The notes: generated by a model not told the origin, from the sequence alone. Shown: positions 28,019-37,469, numbered from the stretch's first letter. The stretch: 64,000 bases of DNA from Stenotrophomonas maltophilia (GCF_900186865.1 NZ_LT906480.1:4358001-4422000), one strand, 5' to 3'. Translations and numbers: made by a program.

Positions 28019-29155
28019 ATGTCCGCCTCCCCCGGTCCTGCCATGCCTGCTGCTTCTTCCCTGTTCGGCGATCCGGCCGCGATCCGCTGCGAACGCGCGG
28101 TGGCCGAACTGCGCGCCGGTCGCCCGGTGCTGCTCCACGATGGCCAGGGCCAGCGCCTGGCGGTGATCGCGCTGGACAGCGCCACGACCAGCAGCTTCGC
28201 CGCCTTCGCCGCTGCCGCCCGCGAGCGCCATTACCTGTTCCTGACCGCCACCCGCGCCCGCGTGCTCGGCGTGGAGGCACCACAGGGCGCGCGCCTGCCG
28301 CTGAGCGGCGTGGCCTTCGAGGCTCTGCCCTCGCTGGGCTACCTGCGCGAACCCGGGCCGATGCCCGAAAGCTGGAGCGCCGGCGACGCCTTCGATGCCG
28401 GCGCGGTGGAGCTTGCCCGCCTGGGTCTGCTGCTGCCGGCCATGGTGGCGGTGCGCCTGGACCTCGATGACCACACTTTCGACGGTGCGGCCGAGGTGGC
28501 CCTGTGCGACCTGGCCGAAGGCGCAGCACATGCGGCCCACGACTACGAACTGGTGGCGCGTTCGCCGGTTCCGCTGCGCGACGTCGGCATGACCACCTTT
28601 GCAGTCTTCCGCGGCGGCGTGGCGCAGCGCGACCAGGTCGCGATCATCGTCGGCGAGCCGGACCTGTCGGCAGTGGTGCCGGTACGCGTGCATTCTTCGT
28701 GCCTGACCGGCGATCTGTTCGGTTCACTCAAGTGCGACTGCGGCGACCAGCTGCGGCGTGGCCTGCGCAAGCTGAAGGACCTGGGCGGTGGCGTGCTGCT
28801 GTACCTGGACCAGGAAGGCCGCGGCACCGGTATCGCCGCCAAGATGCGCGCCTATGGCTACCAGCACGACGGCCTGGATACCATCGACGCCGATGCGCAG
28901 CTGGGCTTCGGTGCCGACGAGCGGCGCTACGGCAGCGCGGTGGCGATGCTGCGTGGCCTGGGCATTTCGCGCGTGGCGCTGCTCAGCAACAACCCGACCA
29001 AGGCACAGCGCCTGCGCAATGCTGGCATCGAAGTGCTGGACTGCATTCCGGTCACCGGCGAGATCACTGCCGAGAACGAGAACTACCTGCGCACCAAGGC
29101 CGACCGTGCCGGCCACCTGCTGGATGTCGATGCGCTGATCCAGTCTGCCCAGTAA
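28019..29155 (+). CDS. ribA: GTP cyclohydrolase II with degenerate N-terminal domain
   Basis: A 378-residue protein whose C-terminal 190 residues are a complete GTP cyclohydrolase II, the first step of riboflavin synthesis. Zinc ligands are Cys228, Cys239 and Cys241 (SSCLTGDLFGSLKCDCG). The catalytic EGRGTGI segment and the …LSNNPTKAQRLR… substrate loop are intact. The N-terminal 190 residues look like a decayed DHBP synthase domain (as in RibBA fusions) with none of the expected acidic metal-binding motif. It is twice the length of E. coli RibA (196 residues). The next genes are PH-domain membrane proteins. Confidence 0.88.
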   Translation: MSASPGPAMPAASSLFGDPAAIRCERAVAELRAGRPVLLHDGQGQRLAVIALDSATTSSFAAFAAAARERHYLFLTATRARVLGVEAPQGARLPLSGVAFEALPSLGYLREPGPMPESWSAGDAFDAGAVELARLGLLLPAMVAVRLDLDDHTFDGAAEVALCDLAEGAAHAAHDYELVARSPVPLRDVGMTTFAVFRGGVAQRDQVAIIVGEPDLSAVVPVRVHSSCLTGDLFGSLKCDCGDQLRRGLRKLKDLGGGVLLYLDQEGRGTGIAAKMRAYGYQHDGLDTIDADAQLGFGADERRYGSAVAMLRGLGISRVALLSNNPTKAQRLRNAGIEVLDCIPVTGEITAENENYLRTKADRAGHLLDVDALIQSAQ

Positions 29156-29230
29156 CGCAGCCGACCTGCTACCGTCTGCGCGGTGCGGCCACGGCCGCTA
29201 CCGCCCGCCCTGCTGCCTGACGGAGCCCGC

Positions 29231-29731
29231 GTGACCGACGCCACGATTCCTGCACCACCCGCCACCGACTGGCAGTCACTGCCGCAACGCGCAGCCCGCC
29301 TGGCCGCACTGGAAGGTGCCTTTGGCGGCCTGTTCGTCCCGGGCCTGCCACTGGCGGCGGCGGCGTGGTTCTTCGATCTGCCCGGTGGCCTGTGGACCGC
29401 TGCAGCCGGGCTGCTGATGGGTGTGGCTTTTGGTGCGTGGCTGGGCCGTCGACGCCTGGTCCGCACCCGTTGGCGGCTGGACGCACAGGGCCTCGGCCTG
29501 CGCCGCGACCTCATGTGGCAGCTGGAGACGCGCATCCCGCTTTCGCGAGTGCAGCATCTCGATCTGCGCCGGGGCCCGCTGGAGCGCCGTGCCGGCCTGG
29601 CCACGCTGATCGTGCACACCGCCGGCACCCGCATGAGCGCGGTGACCGTGAGCGGCCTGGACGAGGCGGATGCCGAGCGCCTGCGCGACACCCTGTCCCA
29701 CCAGCTCGACCAGGACGCCGACGCCCTGTGA
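29231..29731 (+). CDS. PH-domain (DUF304/YdbS-like) membrane protein
   Basis: A 166-residue protein with two membrane helices (LPLAAAAWFFDLPGG … LLMGVAFGAWL) and a bacterial PH domain (LRRDLMWQLETRIPLSRVQHLDLRRGPLERRAGLA), the typical YdbS form. It starts with GTG at 29231, nine bases after GGAG. The stop overlaps the start of the next gene by four bases (GTGA), so the two are translationally coupled. The pair YdbS/YdbT is widespread and of unclear role. Confidence 0.85.
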   Translation: MTDATIPAPPATDWQSLPQRAARLAALEGAFGGLFVPGLPLAAAAWFFDLPGGLWTAAAGLLMGVAFGAWLGRRRLVRTRWRLDAQGLGLRRDLMWQLETRIPLSRVQHLDLRRGPLERRAGLATLIVHTAGTRMSAVTVSGLDEADAERLRDTLSHQLDQDADAL

Positions 29732-31266
29732 GCCTGCCGCCGCCCCTGCCTGCACCGCCGCCCACCGGTACCGAGGACCACCGCCTGCACCCGTGGTCGT
29801 GGCTGTTCGTGCTGCTGATGCAGCTGCGCCACTACTTCCTGCCACTGGTCGCGCTGCTGGTGTTCGGCCAGCGCGGCGACCGCGATCCGATGTGGGCGCA
29901 GCTGATTCCGCTGACGGCAATTGCCGCCCTGGTCCTGGTGTCGGTGATGCAGTACCTCAGCTACCGCTACCGCATCGGCAGCGATGCGATCACCGTGCGC
30001 AGTGGCCTGTTGGCGCGCAACCGCCGCGAGATCCCGTTCGCCCGCATCCACAACGTGGAAGTGCGGCAGAACCCGCTGCACCGCCTGTTCGGGGTGGCCG
30101 AGCTGCGCCTGGAATCGGCCGGCGGTGTGTGCCCTGAAGCGGAGATGCGGGTACTGAAGCTGGACCAGGCACTGGCGCTGGAACGGCTGGTCCGCCAGCG
30201 CGGGCAGGCGCCGCAGGCCAACGACGCCGTCGATGCACCGCCCATTGCCGACGTCGACAGCGAACGCGTACTGCTGCGACTGTCCAGCTGGGACGTGGTG
30301 CGCATGGGACTGCTCTCCAACCGCGGCTGGGCACTGGCAGTGGCCGCGTTCGGCGTCCTGTTCCAGACCGTGCCGCGGCCGGTGATGGACGACGCCATCC
30401 AGCGCGGCGGCCGCGAGGCCTTCGGCTATGCCAGCCACCTGCATCCCGGCGTGACCGGCGCGTTGCTGCTGGCGGCGGCGGCCCTGCTGCTGGGCTGGCT
30501 GGCGCTGCGCGTGCTGTCAGTGGTGCTGACCCTGTTGCGTTACCACGGCTTCACCCTCGTCGAGCAGGACCGCCGCCTGACGGTGTCGGCCGGGATGCTC
30601 AGCCGCACCCGCAGCAGCGTGGCACGTCGCCGCATCCAGGCCTGGACGCTGCGCGAAGGCACCCTGCAGCGCTGGTTCGGGCTGCGCCAGCTGCGCATCG
30701 ACAGTGCCGCCGGTGGCCCTTCGCGTGATGAGGACCGCGCCCTGCGCGAACTGGCGCCGCTGGCAACCCGCGAGCATTGCACGCAACTGGTGCAGCACCT
30801 GCTCCCCCAGCTGCACTGGCCACCGGCGCAATGGCAGTCCATCCCGCAGCGTGGCTGGTGGCGGCTGTGCCTGGGCGCGCTGCTGCTGGTGCCGCTGCTG
30901 GCCGCCGCCGCGTACTGGCGCTGGGGTCCGTGGGGCCTGGTCGTGCTGGCCTGGCTGCCGGTCGCGTTGTTGGTCGCACACCGGCAGATGGCACGCATGG
31001 GCTGGTATCTGGACGAGCACTATGTGGCCGTGCGCGGCGGCTGGTGGAAACGCTGGTGGCGCTGGGCCGAGCTGGACAAGGTGCAGGGCCTGCGCCTGCA
31101 GCGTTCACCGCTGGACAAGGTGCTGGGCACCAGCAGCCTGCAACTGGACACCGCCGGTGCGCATGGCGACGTGGCACTCACCCTGCACCATCTGCCGCAG
31201 GCACAGGCACAGCAGGCGATGGATCAACTGGCGGCCGCGCTGGCGCGGCGCAAACTGCGCTGGTGA
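29728..31266 (+). CDS. Multi-PH-domain (YdbT-like) membrane protein
   Basis: A 512-residue membrane protein with several hydrophobic segments interleaved with three DUF304 bacterial PH modules. Each begins with a similar ITVRSGLLARNRREIPFARIHNVEVRQ-type stretch, repeated as VSAGMLSRTRSSVARRRIQAW and VRGGWWKRWWRWAELDKVQGLRLQ. The GTG start at 29728 overlaps the TGA of the YdbS-like gene. Together they probably form an inner-membrane complex. Known relatives affect membrane stress and antimicrobial-peptide tolerance, but the mechanism is open. Confidence 0.85.
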   Translation: MSLPPPLPAPPPTGTEDHRLHPWSWLFVLLMQLRHYFLPLVALLVFGQRGDRDPMWAQLIPLTAIAALVLVSVMQYLSYRYRIGSDAITVRSGLLARNRREIPFARIHNVEVRQNPLHRLFGVAELRLESAGGVCPEAEMRVLKLDQALALERLVRQRGQAPQANDAVDAPPIADVDSERVLLRLSSWDVVRMGLLSNRGWALAVAAFGVLFQTVPRPVMDDAIQRGGREAFGYASHLHPGVTGALLLAAAALLLGWLALRVLSVVLTLLRYHGFTLVEQDRRLTVSAGMLSRTRSSVARRRIQAWTLREGTLQRWFGLRQLRIDSAAGGPSRDEDRALRELAPLATREHCTQLVQHLLPQLHWPPAQWQSIPQRGWWRLCLGALLLVPLLAAAAYWRWGPWGLVVLAWLPVALLVAHRQMARMGWYLDEHYVAVRGGWWKRWWRWAELDKVQGLRLQRSPLDKVLGTSSLQLDTAGAHGDVALTLHHLPQAQAQQAMDQLAAALARRKLRW

Positions 31267-31327
31267 TGCGGGGTCGGATCCCGGCCTGAATCAGGTAGTG
31301 CCGGCCGCGAGCAGGGTCAGCGAGGCA

Positions 31328-32383
31328 TCATCGCTGCGAGGGGCCCCAATAGCCCAGGTCCCTTCGGATCTGCAGATCGCGCACCCAGCTGCCGAGAGGC
31401 TTGCGGCGCAGCGCACCCATTTCACCGGACAGGAAATCCTCGGTGGCCGCGATTACCCGCTCGCTGGACAGGCCGTCGCGGTACGGATGGATGGCATCGG
31501 CGTAACGCACGATTTCCGCCTGCAGCGCGGCGTCCGGATGCAGCGCGCGCTGCAGCATCGCCGGCAGCTGTGCCGGGTCGTCGAAATCAATCATGTGCGG
31601 CTTCGGCACGCGGTTGCGGAAGGTCACCACCGGCTTGTGCTGGACGATGAACTCCGAAACGATCGACGAGGTGTCCGACACCAGCACATCGGCGGCGCGC
31701 TGCGCGGCCATCACCTGCTCCGGCTCGATGAAGCGGGCATTGGCACCGGCCAGCGCGCGGTAGCGCTCGAACAGTTCCGGCGGACATTTGGGATGCAGGG
31801 TCAGCAGCCAGTAACGTCCACCGGCAGCGATATCGGCGGCGATCTGCGCATGCAGGTGCGGTGCCGCACTCAGCCGCTCGGTGAAGGTGGAACCAAACAG
31901 GATCGCCGGGCGATCGCCGGCCGGCGCACGCAGTGCCGCGCTCTCGCCACCGTCATCGCGGAACAGCGGGTCCAGCTTCGGCCAGCCGGTCTCGGCCACC
32001 GCGAAGTGGCCCTGCTGGGCCGCGATCTCGCGGAACGGTGTCGTGGTGGCCGGCCCCTGCGTGCAGTACAGGTCGAACATGCCGCGCACCCGGAAGTGGC
32101 CGCGCGCGCTGTCGCGCTTTTCCACATTGAAGCCATGGAACAGCTGCACCTTGGCCCCCGAAAGGAAGGTCGGCACCCAGTTGGCCGCGCTGAACACCGC
32201 CCGCGGGCGCATTGCCAGGGCCTGCTTCAGGCCGACTTTGGCCACCCCCGGCAGGCTGCTGCCGGCCGCGCCGCCTTCGAACCAGGCCGCAACCTCCTGC
32301 CCGGACGCGTGCAACGCCTGCGCCAACGGGGCGAGAATAGGCAGCGCATAGCGCTCCGTCGCAAACAACAGGTACCCGGCCAT
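31328..32383 (-). CDS. CDP-glycerol glycerophosphotransferase-family protein
   Basis: A 351-residue enzyme of the CDP-glycerol glycerophosphotransferase (TagF-like) family, a GT-B-type fold. HGFNVEKRDSARGHFRVRGMFD and the later LTLHPKCPPELFERYRALA … VSDTSSIVSEFIVQHKPVVTF are the expected phosphate- and nucleotide-contacting stretches. In Gram-negative bacteria these enzymes decorate LPS or surface polymers. Two ATGs lie at 32386 and 32383. I prefer 32383 because GGAGG sits six bases upstream. The start is directly interleaved with that of the divergent GT2 gene. Confidence 0.85.
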   Translation of the reverse strand: MAGYLLFATERYALPILAPLAQALHASGQEVAAWFEGGAAGSSLPGVAKVGLKQALAMRPRAVFSAANWVPTFLSGAKVQLFHGFNVEKRDSARGHFRVRGMFDLYCTQGPATTTPFREIAAQQGHFAVAETGWPKLDPLFRDDGGESAALRAPAGDRPAILFGSTFTERLSAAPHLHAQIAADIAAGGRYWLLTLHPKCPPELFERYRALAGANARFIEPEQVMAAQRAADVLVSDTSSIVSEFIVQHKPVVTFRNRVPKPHMIDFDDPAQLPAMLQRALHPDAALQAEIVRYADAIHPYRDGLSSERVIAATEDFLSGEMGALRRKPLGSWVRDLQIRRDLGYWGPSQR

Positions 32384-32384
32384 C

Positions 32385-33203
32385 ATGTCCTCCACGACCG
32401 CTCCCATCGAACGGCCTCGCATCTCGGCGTGCATTATCGCGTTCAACGAGGCCGGGCGCATCGGCGACTGCCTGGCCTCGCTGGCCTTCTGCGATGAGAT
32501 CGTGGTGGTGGACTCGCAGTCCACCGATGCGACCGTGGCCATCGCCGAGGCTGCCGGTGCCCGCGTGCTGCAGCGTCGGTTCGAGGGCTTCCGCAGCCAG
32601 AAGGCGTTCTGCGTCGAGCAGGCCAGCCACGACTGGGTACTATGCCTGGATGCCGACGAGCGCATCAGCCCCGAGCTGCGTGCGGCCATCGAACAGGCCC
32701 GTGACGGCGGCTTCGCCGGCCACGCCGGCTACCGCTTCGCCCGCCTGTCCGAATACTTTGGCAGGTTCCTGCGCCACGGCAATGCCTACCCGGACCGGGT
32801 GATGCGCCTGTTCGACCGCCGCCAGGGCGGCTGGCGCGGCAAGCGCGAGATCCACGAGGCGGCCAGCGTCGATGGCAGCGTCGGCACCCTGCGCGGCGAT
32901 CTCATCCACTATCCCTATCGATCGTTGCAGCAGCAGCTGGCCAAGACCGAGAAGTACGCGCGGATGATGGCCGAGCACGAGTTCGCGCGTGGCAAGCGCG
33001 CCACGCTGGGCAAGCTGGTGCTGGCGCCGGCTTGGCGGTTCTGGCGTGGCTTCCTGTTCCGCGGCGGCTTCCGCGACGGCTGGCACGGCCTGGTCTATGC
33101 CTATGTGCGTGCCAACTACGTACGGCAGAAGACCATCATGCTGTGGATGCTGGGCAACGGCCAGGCGGTGGCCGATCCTCCAGCCCCTGTGGAACGGCCC
33201 TGA
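32385..33203 (+). CDS. Glycosyltransferase family 2 (WaaE/KdtX-like LPS core)
   Basis: A 272-residue GT-A glycosyltransferase. It opens ISACIIAFNEAGRIGDCLASL, the nucleotide-sugar-binding start of GT2, and carries the catalytic DAD (CLDADERISPEL). The C-terminal half (LIHYPYRSLQQQLAKTEKYARMMA) matches LPS-core β-1,4-glucosyltransferases of the WaaE/KdtX type. The ATG at 32385 shares bases with the start codon of the divergent gene and has no clear ribosome site, so its 5' end is less certain than its fold. It is followed by the GT4 gene after 43 bases. Confidence 0.88.
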   Translation: MSSTTAPIERPRISACIIAFNEAGRIGDCLASLAFCDEIVVVDSQSTDATVAIAEAAGARVLQRRFEGFRSQKAFCVEQASHDWVLCLDADERISPELRAAIEQARDGGFAGHAGYRFARLSEYFGRFLRHGNAYPDRVMRLFDRRQGGWRGKREIHEAASVDGSVGTLRGDLIHYPYRSLQQQLAKTEKYARMMAEHEFARGKRATLGKLVLAPAWRFWRGFLFRGGFRDGWHGLVYAYVRANYVRQKTIMLWMLGNGQAVADPPAPVERP

Positions 33204-33246
33204 GCCGGCTGTGTCACACTTGCTGCGCGTTGCCTGAAGATCCCCC

Positions 33247-34368
33247 ATGAAAATCCTGTACACCAACTTCCACTATGGCGACGGTGGCGGCCACACCACG
33301 TACATCGTGTCCCTGGCGCGCGCCCTGCATGGCCAGCACACGCTCCATGTCGCAGCCCCCGCCGACAGCCGCCTGCTGCGCACGGTGGCCGAGGAAGGGA
33401 TCGCCACCCCGCTGCCGATGGCCTTTGGCAGCGGCCTGCCGACCTTGCCACGACAACTGGCCGAACAGCATGCGCTGCGCCGGCTGGTGCGGGACGAGGG
33501 CATCGACCTGGTCCACGTCAACGGTGCTCGTGATCACCGCTTCGTGATGCAGGGACTGCTCGGCATGCGCCGCCCGCCGATCATCCTGACCAAGCACAAC
33601 AGCAAGCCCACCCGTACGCTTGGCAATGCCTTCAGGGCCCGCTGGGCCACCGATCGCGTGATTGCGGTTTCGGCACACACCGGGCGTCTGCTGGAGCAGG
33701 GCCCGTACCGGCGCTGCCCGATCGATGTGGTCCGCAACGGCGTCGACCTGGACCGCTTCGCGCCGCTGCCGGCCGACGCCGGCCAGGCAATGCGGCAGCA
33801 ATGGACGCAGGATCCGGATGCGCTGCTGCTGGTCAGCAACGCCGGCACCGATGACTACAAGGGCTGGATCGACCTTGCGCAGGCCATTGCCCTGCTCCCC
33901 GACGCGATCCGGCCGCACGTACACATGGCGGTCGCAGGTCACCTGCCCAACGCGCAGCAACGCGCGCAGGTGCAGGCCCTCGGTGATGTCGCCACGCAGG
34001 TCCACTTCACCGGACTGCTGGCCGATACGCGCCCACTGATCGCCGCCGGCGACGTCGGCTTCGTGCTGTCCAACGACATCGAAACAATTTCCTTCGCCTG
34101 CCGCGAAATGATGGCCAGCGCCAGGCCGATGCTGGTCAGCGACTACGCGGGGCTGCCGGAAAACATCGAGCAGGGAGTCGACGGCTGGGTCGTGCCCACC
34201 CGCAACGTGGCCGCCATTGCCGCACAGGTGCAGGCGATGTATGAACAACGCCAGGCGCTGCCGGCGATGGGCATGGCCGCCCGCTGCCATGCAGAGCGTG
34301 AGTTCGGCCTGCAGACCTTCGCCGGGGCGACCCTGGCCAGCTACGAAGCGGTGCTGGCCTCAGCCTGA
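33247..34368 (+). CDS. Glycosyltransferase family 4
   Basis: A 373-residue GT-B enzyme. The acceptor domain opens NFHYGDGGGHTTYIVSLARAL, with the family Gly-rich loop, and the donor domain contains VVRNGVDLDRF and, near residue 275-295, SNDIETISFACREMMASARP, the counterpart of the E-x7-E motif. It follows the GT2 gene and faces the O-antigen ligase gene, so it likely adds a sugar to LPS core or O-unit. The last 28 bases overlap the tail of that ligase gene on the other strand. Confidence 0.9.
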   Translation: MKILYTNFHYGDGGGHTTYIVSLARALHGQHTLHVAAPADSRLLRTVAEEGIATPLPMAFGSGLPTLPRQLAEQHALRRLVRDEGIDLVHVNGARDHRFVMQGLLGMRRPPIILTKHNSKPTRTLGNAFRARWATDRVIAVSAHTGRLLEQGPYRRCPIDVVRNGVDLDRFAPLPADAGQAMRQQWTQDPDALLLVSNAGTDDYKGWIDLAQAIALLPDAIRPHVHMAVAGHLPNAQQRAQVQALGDVATQVHFTGLLADTRPLIAAGDVGFVLSNDIETISFACREMMASARPMLVSDYAGLPENIEQGVDGWVVPTRNVAAIAAQVQAMYEQRQALPAMGMAARCHAEREFGLQTFAGATLASYEAVLASA

Positions 34369-35630
34369 TCTGACCGGCGCGGCTCGGACAGGGCCAGCAG
34401 CAGGGCAACCCAGGCGGCATAGAACGAGGCGGTCCGCATGTCACGCAGCATCATTTCGGTAACCCCGAAGACGGCGAATGCCACGCAGATGCTCAACCCT
34501 GCCGCGGCATGCAACCGCGACCGTTCGTCGCCACGCCACAGGCGTGGCACGAACACCAGCGCCGGGGCCACGTACACCAGCACCAGGCCAAGCCCCCCCA
34601 GCACGCCGTAGGTGGCCAGGAAATACAGCAGGTCGTTGTGGGTCTCGCCGAAATCACGCGCGACCATCGCCGACACCTTTCCCTGTCCGGCAAGTCGTTC
34701 CAGCTCCTGGCGGAAGCGGTCACCACCACCGACACCGAACACCGGCTGCTCGCGGATCATGTAGCCAGCCGCGGTCCACAACTGAAGGCGGATGCAGACC
34801 GAGGTATCTGCCAGGTGGTCGGCACTGCAATCGCCATACTCGCTCACGCCCGCATCGATGCGATCGCGCAACGCACCATCATGGGTGGCGACGATGCCGA
34901 CGCCGGCCGCGAGTACCAGGCCCAGCAGGATCTTCATCCGGCCAAGCCGACGCCCCATCACCAGCAGGCCGATCAGCAGGAAGCAGGGAATCGCCAGCAG
35001 GCCACCGCGGGTCTGCGTCCACAGGAATGCGACCAGGCCAAGGATGCCGGTCAGCAGCTTCAGCGTGGCTTCGATGCGGGTGAAACGGGTCACCGGCAGG
35101 CCCAGCGACATCAGGCTCAGCACACCGAACAACAGGGTCAGGTCGCCATAGGTCACCGCATTGAACTGCTGGGTGGCAGGCCGCACGCCGGTCTCCAGCG
35201 CCAACCAGCCAATGATGGCTGCTGCCGACCACACCGCGGGCAGGGTGCCAAGCATCGCCCGCGCAAGGATCCTGCGCGGCACCCGCAGCGCGGCGAACAG
35301 GATCAGCAGCATCGACAACAGGCGTGCGGCCTTTTCGACCTCCGATCCCTTCCAGATGCCATGCACGCCCAGGCTGATCAGCACGCCGACCAGCATCACG
35401 CCCATGCCGATGCCCATCCACGCATAGCGCCGGGCGGAACCGGGCAGCAGGCGCGGAGCGGCCGAGGGCACCAGCAGCAGGACGATCGACAGCAGGATCG
35501 CCAGGTAGAACCCCGCGCTGCCGCCCTCCATCGTGATCATCAGCAGCGTTGGCAACGCCCCCAGCACCACGGCGTAGGCGCCGGCCAGGAAGCCCGTCGT
35601 GCGGGAAGTAGGCAAGGAAAGCGGAGTCAC
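34341..35630 (-). CDS. O-antigen ligase (WaaL family)
   Basis: A 429-residue polytopic inner-membrane protein with about twelve helices. The diagnostic periplasmic-loop stretch FGETHNDLLYFLATYGVLGGLGL near the C-terminus is the O-antigen ligase (Wzy_C) signature, with the catalytic His. It would join a lipid-linked glycan to the LPS core. A polymerase or teichuronic-type ligase of the same family cannot be excluded. The stop at 34341 lies inside the GT4 gene on the other strand. Confidence 0.88.
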   Translation of the reverse strand: MTPLSLPTSRTTGFLAGAYAVVLGALPTLLMITMEGGSAGFYLAILLSIVLLLVPSAAPRLLPGSARRYAWMGIGMGVMLVGVLISLGVHGIWKGSEVEKAARLLSMLLILFAALRVPRRILARAMLGTLPAVWSAAAIIGWLALETGVRPATQQFNAVTYGDLTLLFGVLSLMSLGLPVTRFTRIEATLKLLTGILGLVAFLWTQTRGGLLAIPCFLLIGLLVMGRRLGRMKILLGLVLAAGVGIVATHDGALRDRIDAGVSEYGDCSADHLADTSVCIRLQLWTAAGYMIREQPVFGVGGGDRFRQELERLAGQGKVSAMVARDFGETHNDLLYFLATYGVLGGLGLVLVYVAPALVFVPRLWRGDERSRLHAAAGLSICVAFAVFGVTEMMLRDMRTASFYAAWVALLLALSEPRRSDQAEASTAS

Positions 35631-35747
35631 GTGGTGCGGTCGGCAGGTCGATGGCGATAGACCGGCACGGTGCCGGGAGCGGCCCTCATTCTAGGACAGA
35701 GCAGGCCGCTGGTTGACGCAGACTGGCCATGTCCGTCGCTCATTCGT

Positions 35748-37469
35748 TCAGTCCGCATCCGGTGGCCCCTGCAGCCGGTACTCGCGCTCGAGCTCCTTCA
35801 GGTCAGGCACGCAGGCCCCGGACACCGCCCCGGCGGGAACCAGCCACCAGCGACGGCGGTTGGATATGCCGGCCATCTGCGCCTGCGAACGATCAATGCA
35901 CTCCTGCATGGCATCGTCATTCACCAGCAACCAGCGATGCCGGGGGGACAAGCGCTGCCAGCGCACGGCCGCCTGCAGCTGTTCATGCCAGCGGTTCTCG
36001 AATCCAAAGGTCGCCGCGCGGCGGTCCGCCATCAGCAGATTCTGTTCCTTCCAGGCCACCAGCCCCAGTTCCGCGCCTGGCCCGAGACGGGCGCCGACGT
36101 CACGCATCAGACCACGCGCAGAGCTTGAATCATTCAGCAACGGGTAGCCGAACAGGCCGTAAAGCACCCAGGCCACGGCCAGGGTCGATAGCAGCGCCAG
36201 ATGGCTTCGACGCCAGCCGGTCACCACCAGGCTCAAGCCACCCCAGAGCCCCATCGCCAGGATCGTCCACGCCAATGCATCGGTCGCGCCGGGCGGCAAT
36301 CCGCGTCCATGGGCAAGGTTCACCTCGAAGCGCGGATCACCCAGCAACGCGAGCGCCCCGACCAGGCTCAAGCCCAGTGCCAGCAACGCGGCAAACCCTC
36401 CCAGCACGCGCTGCACATCGCGCCGCTTCAGCAGCCCGGGCAGCAGCGGCGCCAGCGCCAGGCAGAACATCGGCAGCGCCGGCAGGATGTAGACATCACG
36501 CTTGCCCTGGGGAATCGAGAAGAACAGCACGACCAGCAACCACCACGCCAGCGGCAGCAGGTAGCGTGGATCGCGGCGGCACAGGCGCCGCCGCCACGCC
36601 GGAAGCGCCCACGGCAGCAGCAGGAACGCGGGTATCCACATCGTTGGCATGACACCGAAGAAGTACCACCACGGCTGGTGATGGTCCCAGGACTGCGTGT
36701 AGCGGCGGGCCGTCTGCCGCACCAGGATGTCGTTGATGTAGCCGCGGTACTCGTCCGATCCGGTGCCCAGCGCGGCCAGCAGCATCGGCGCCAGCCACAG
36801 CGATATCGCCAGCAGGAAGGCCAGCGGTGCCAGCCAGAAGCGGCCATCGCGTGCGTGCAGGGAAACACGGGGCCACTGCAGGGCTGCAGCGATGGCCGCC
36901 GGCACGATCATCAGCAGCGCCAGCATGCCCACGCCCTTGGTGATCACCCCGATACCGGCAAAGAACCAGCCCAGCCACCACCAGCGCCAGGCCGGGCCCA
37001 GCAGCAGGTGGCGCAGCAGGCCATAGTTGGCCAGGGTGATGAACAGCACCAGCAGCGGATCGATCTGCGCCTTCTTCGCCTGGAAGGTGAACTGCAGCGC
37101 GAACAGCAGTGCCCACCCCGCGCAGAGCCCGACCTGCCGCGTCCACAGCCGGCGCCCCAGATCGACCACGCACCACAGCGTGCCCAATGCGGCCAGCAGC
37201 GAGGGCAGCAGGAAGGCCACGCGCCAGTGGCCAACCAGGCCATACAGCGAGGCCTGCCACCACATCAGCATCGGCGGCTTGTCCGAATACAGCTCGGTAC
37301 CGCGATGCGGGAACAACCAGTAACCGCTGTCGACCATCTGCCTGGCCACCAGCGCGAAGCGTGGTTCGTCAGAGGGCCACGGATCGCGGACACCGAGCCC
37401 GGCCCCCAGCACCAGCAGGGCCACCACCACGAACAACCACGTCTGGCGCGACGCGTGGGTCTTCAGCAT
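35748..37469 (-). CDS. ArnT-like GT83 glycosyltransferase
   Basis: A 573-residue inner-membrane GT-C glycosyltransferase of the ArnT/PMT type. The first periplasmic loop carries the expected DEPRFALVARQMVDSG (the DE catalytic pair) and then ELYSDKPPMLMWWQ, the KPP motif for binding undecaprenyl-phosphate sugar. The middle is an array of 10-12 helices and the C-terminus is a soluble domain. ArnT proper moves 4-amino-4-deoxy-arabinose to lipid A and lowers polymyxin sensitivity. This one lacks an arn operon around it, so the donor sugar is unproven. It follows rsmB in the same direction after 23 bases. Confidence 0.85.
   Translation of the reverse strand: MLKTHASRQTWLFVVVALLVLGAGLGVRDPWPSDEPRFALVARQMVDSGYWLFPHRGTELYSDKPPMLMWWQASLYGLVGHWRVAFLLPSLLAALGTLWCVVDLGRRLWTRQVGLCAGWALLFALQFTFQAKKAQIDPLLVLFITLANYGLLRHLLLGPAWRWWWLGWFFAGIGVITKGVGMLALLMIVPAAIAAALQWPRVSLHARDGRFWLAPLAFLLAISLWLAPMLLAALGTGSDEYRGYINDILVRQTARRYTQSWDHHQPWWYFFGVMPTMWIPAFLLLPWALPAWRRRLCRRDPRYLLPLAWWLLVVLFFSIPQGKRDVYILPALPMFCLALAPLLPGLLKRRDVQRVLGGFAALLALGLSLVGALALLGDPRFEVNLAHGRGLPPGATDALAWTILAMGLWGGLSLVVTGWRRSHLALLSTLAVAWVLYGLFGYPLLNDSSSARGLMRDVGARLGPGAELGLVAWKEQNLLMADRRAATFGFENRWHEQLQAAVRWQRLSPRHRWLLVNDDAMQECIDRSQAQMAGISNRRRWWLVPAGAVSGACVPDLKELEREYRLQGPPDAD

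Noticed and set aside
31294..31310. SMAG element downstream of the YdbT-like gene
   Set aside because: It begins GTAGTGCCGGCCGC but lacks the inverted arm, so it is at most a remnant.
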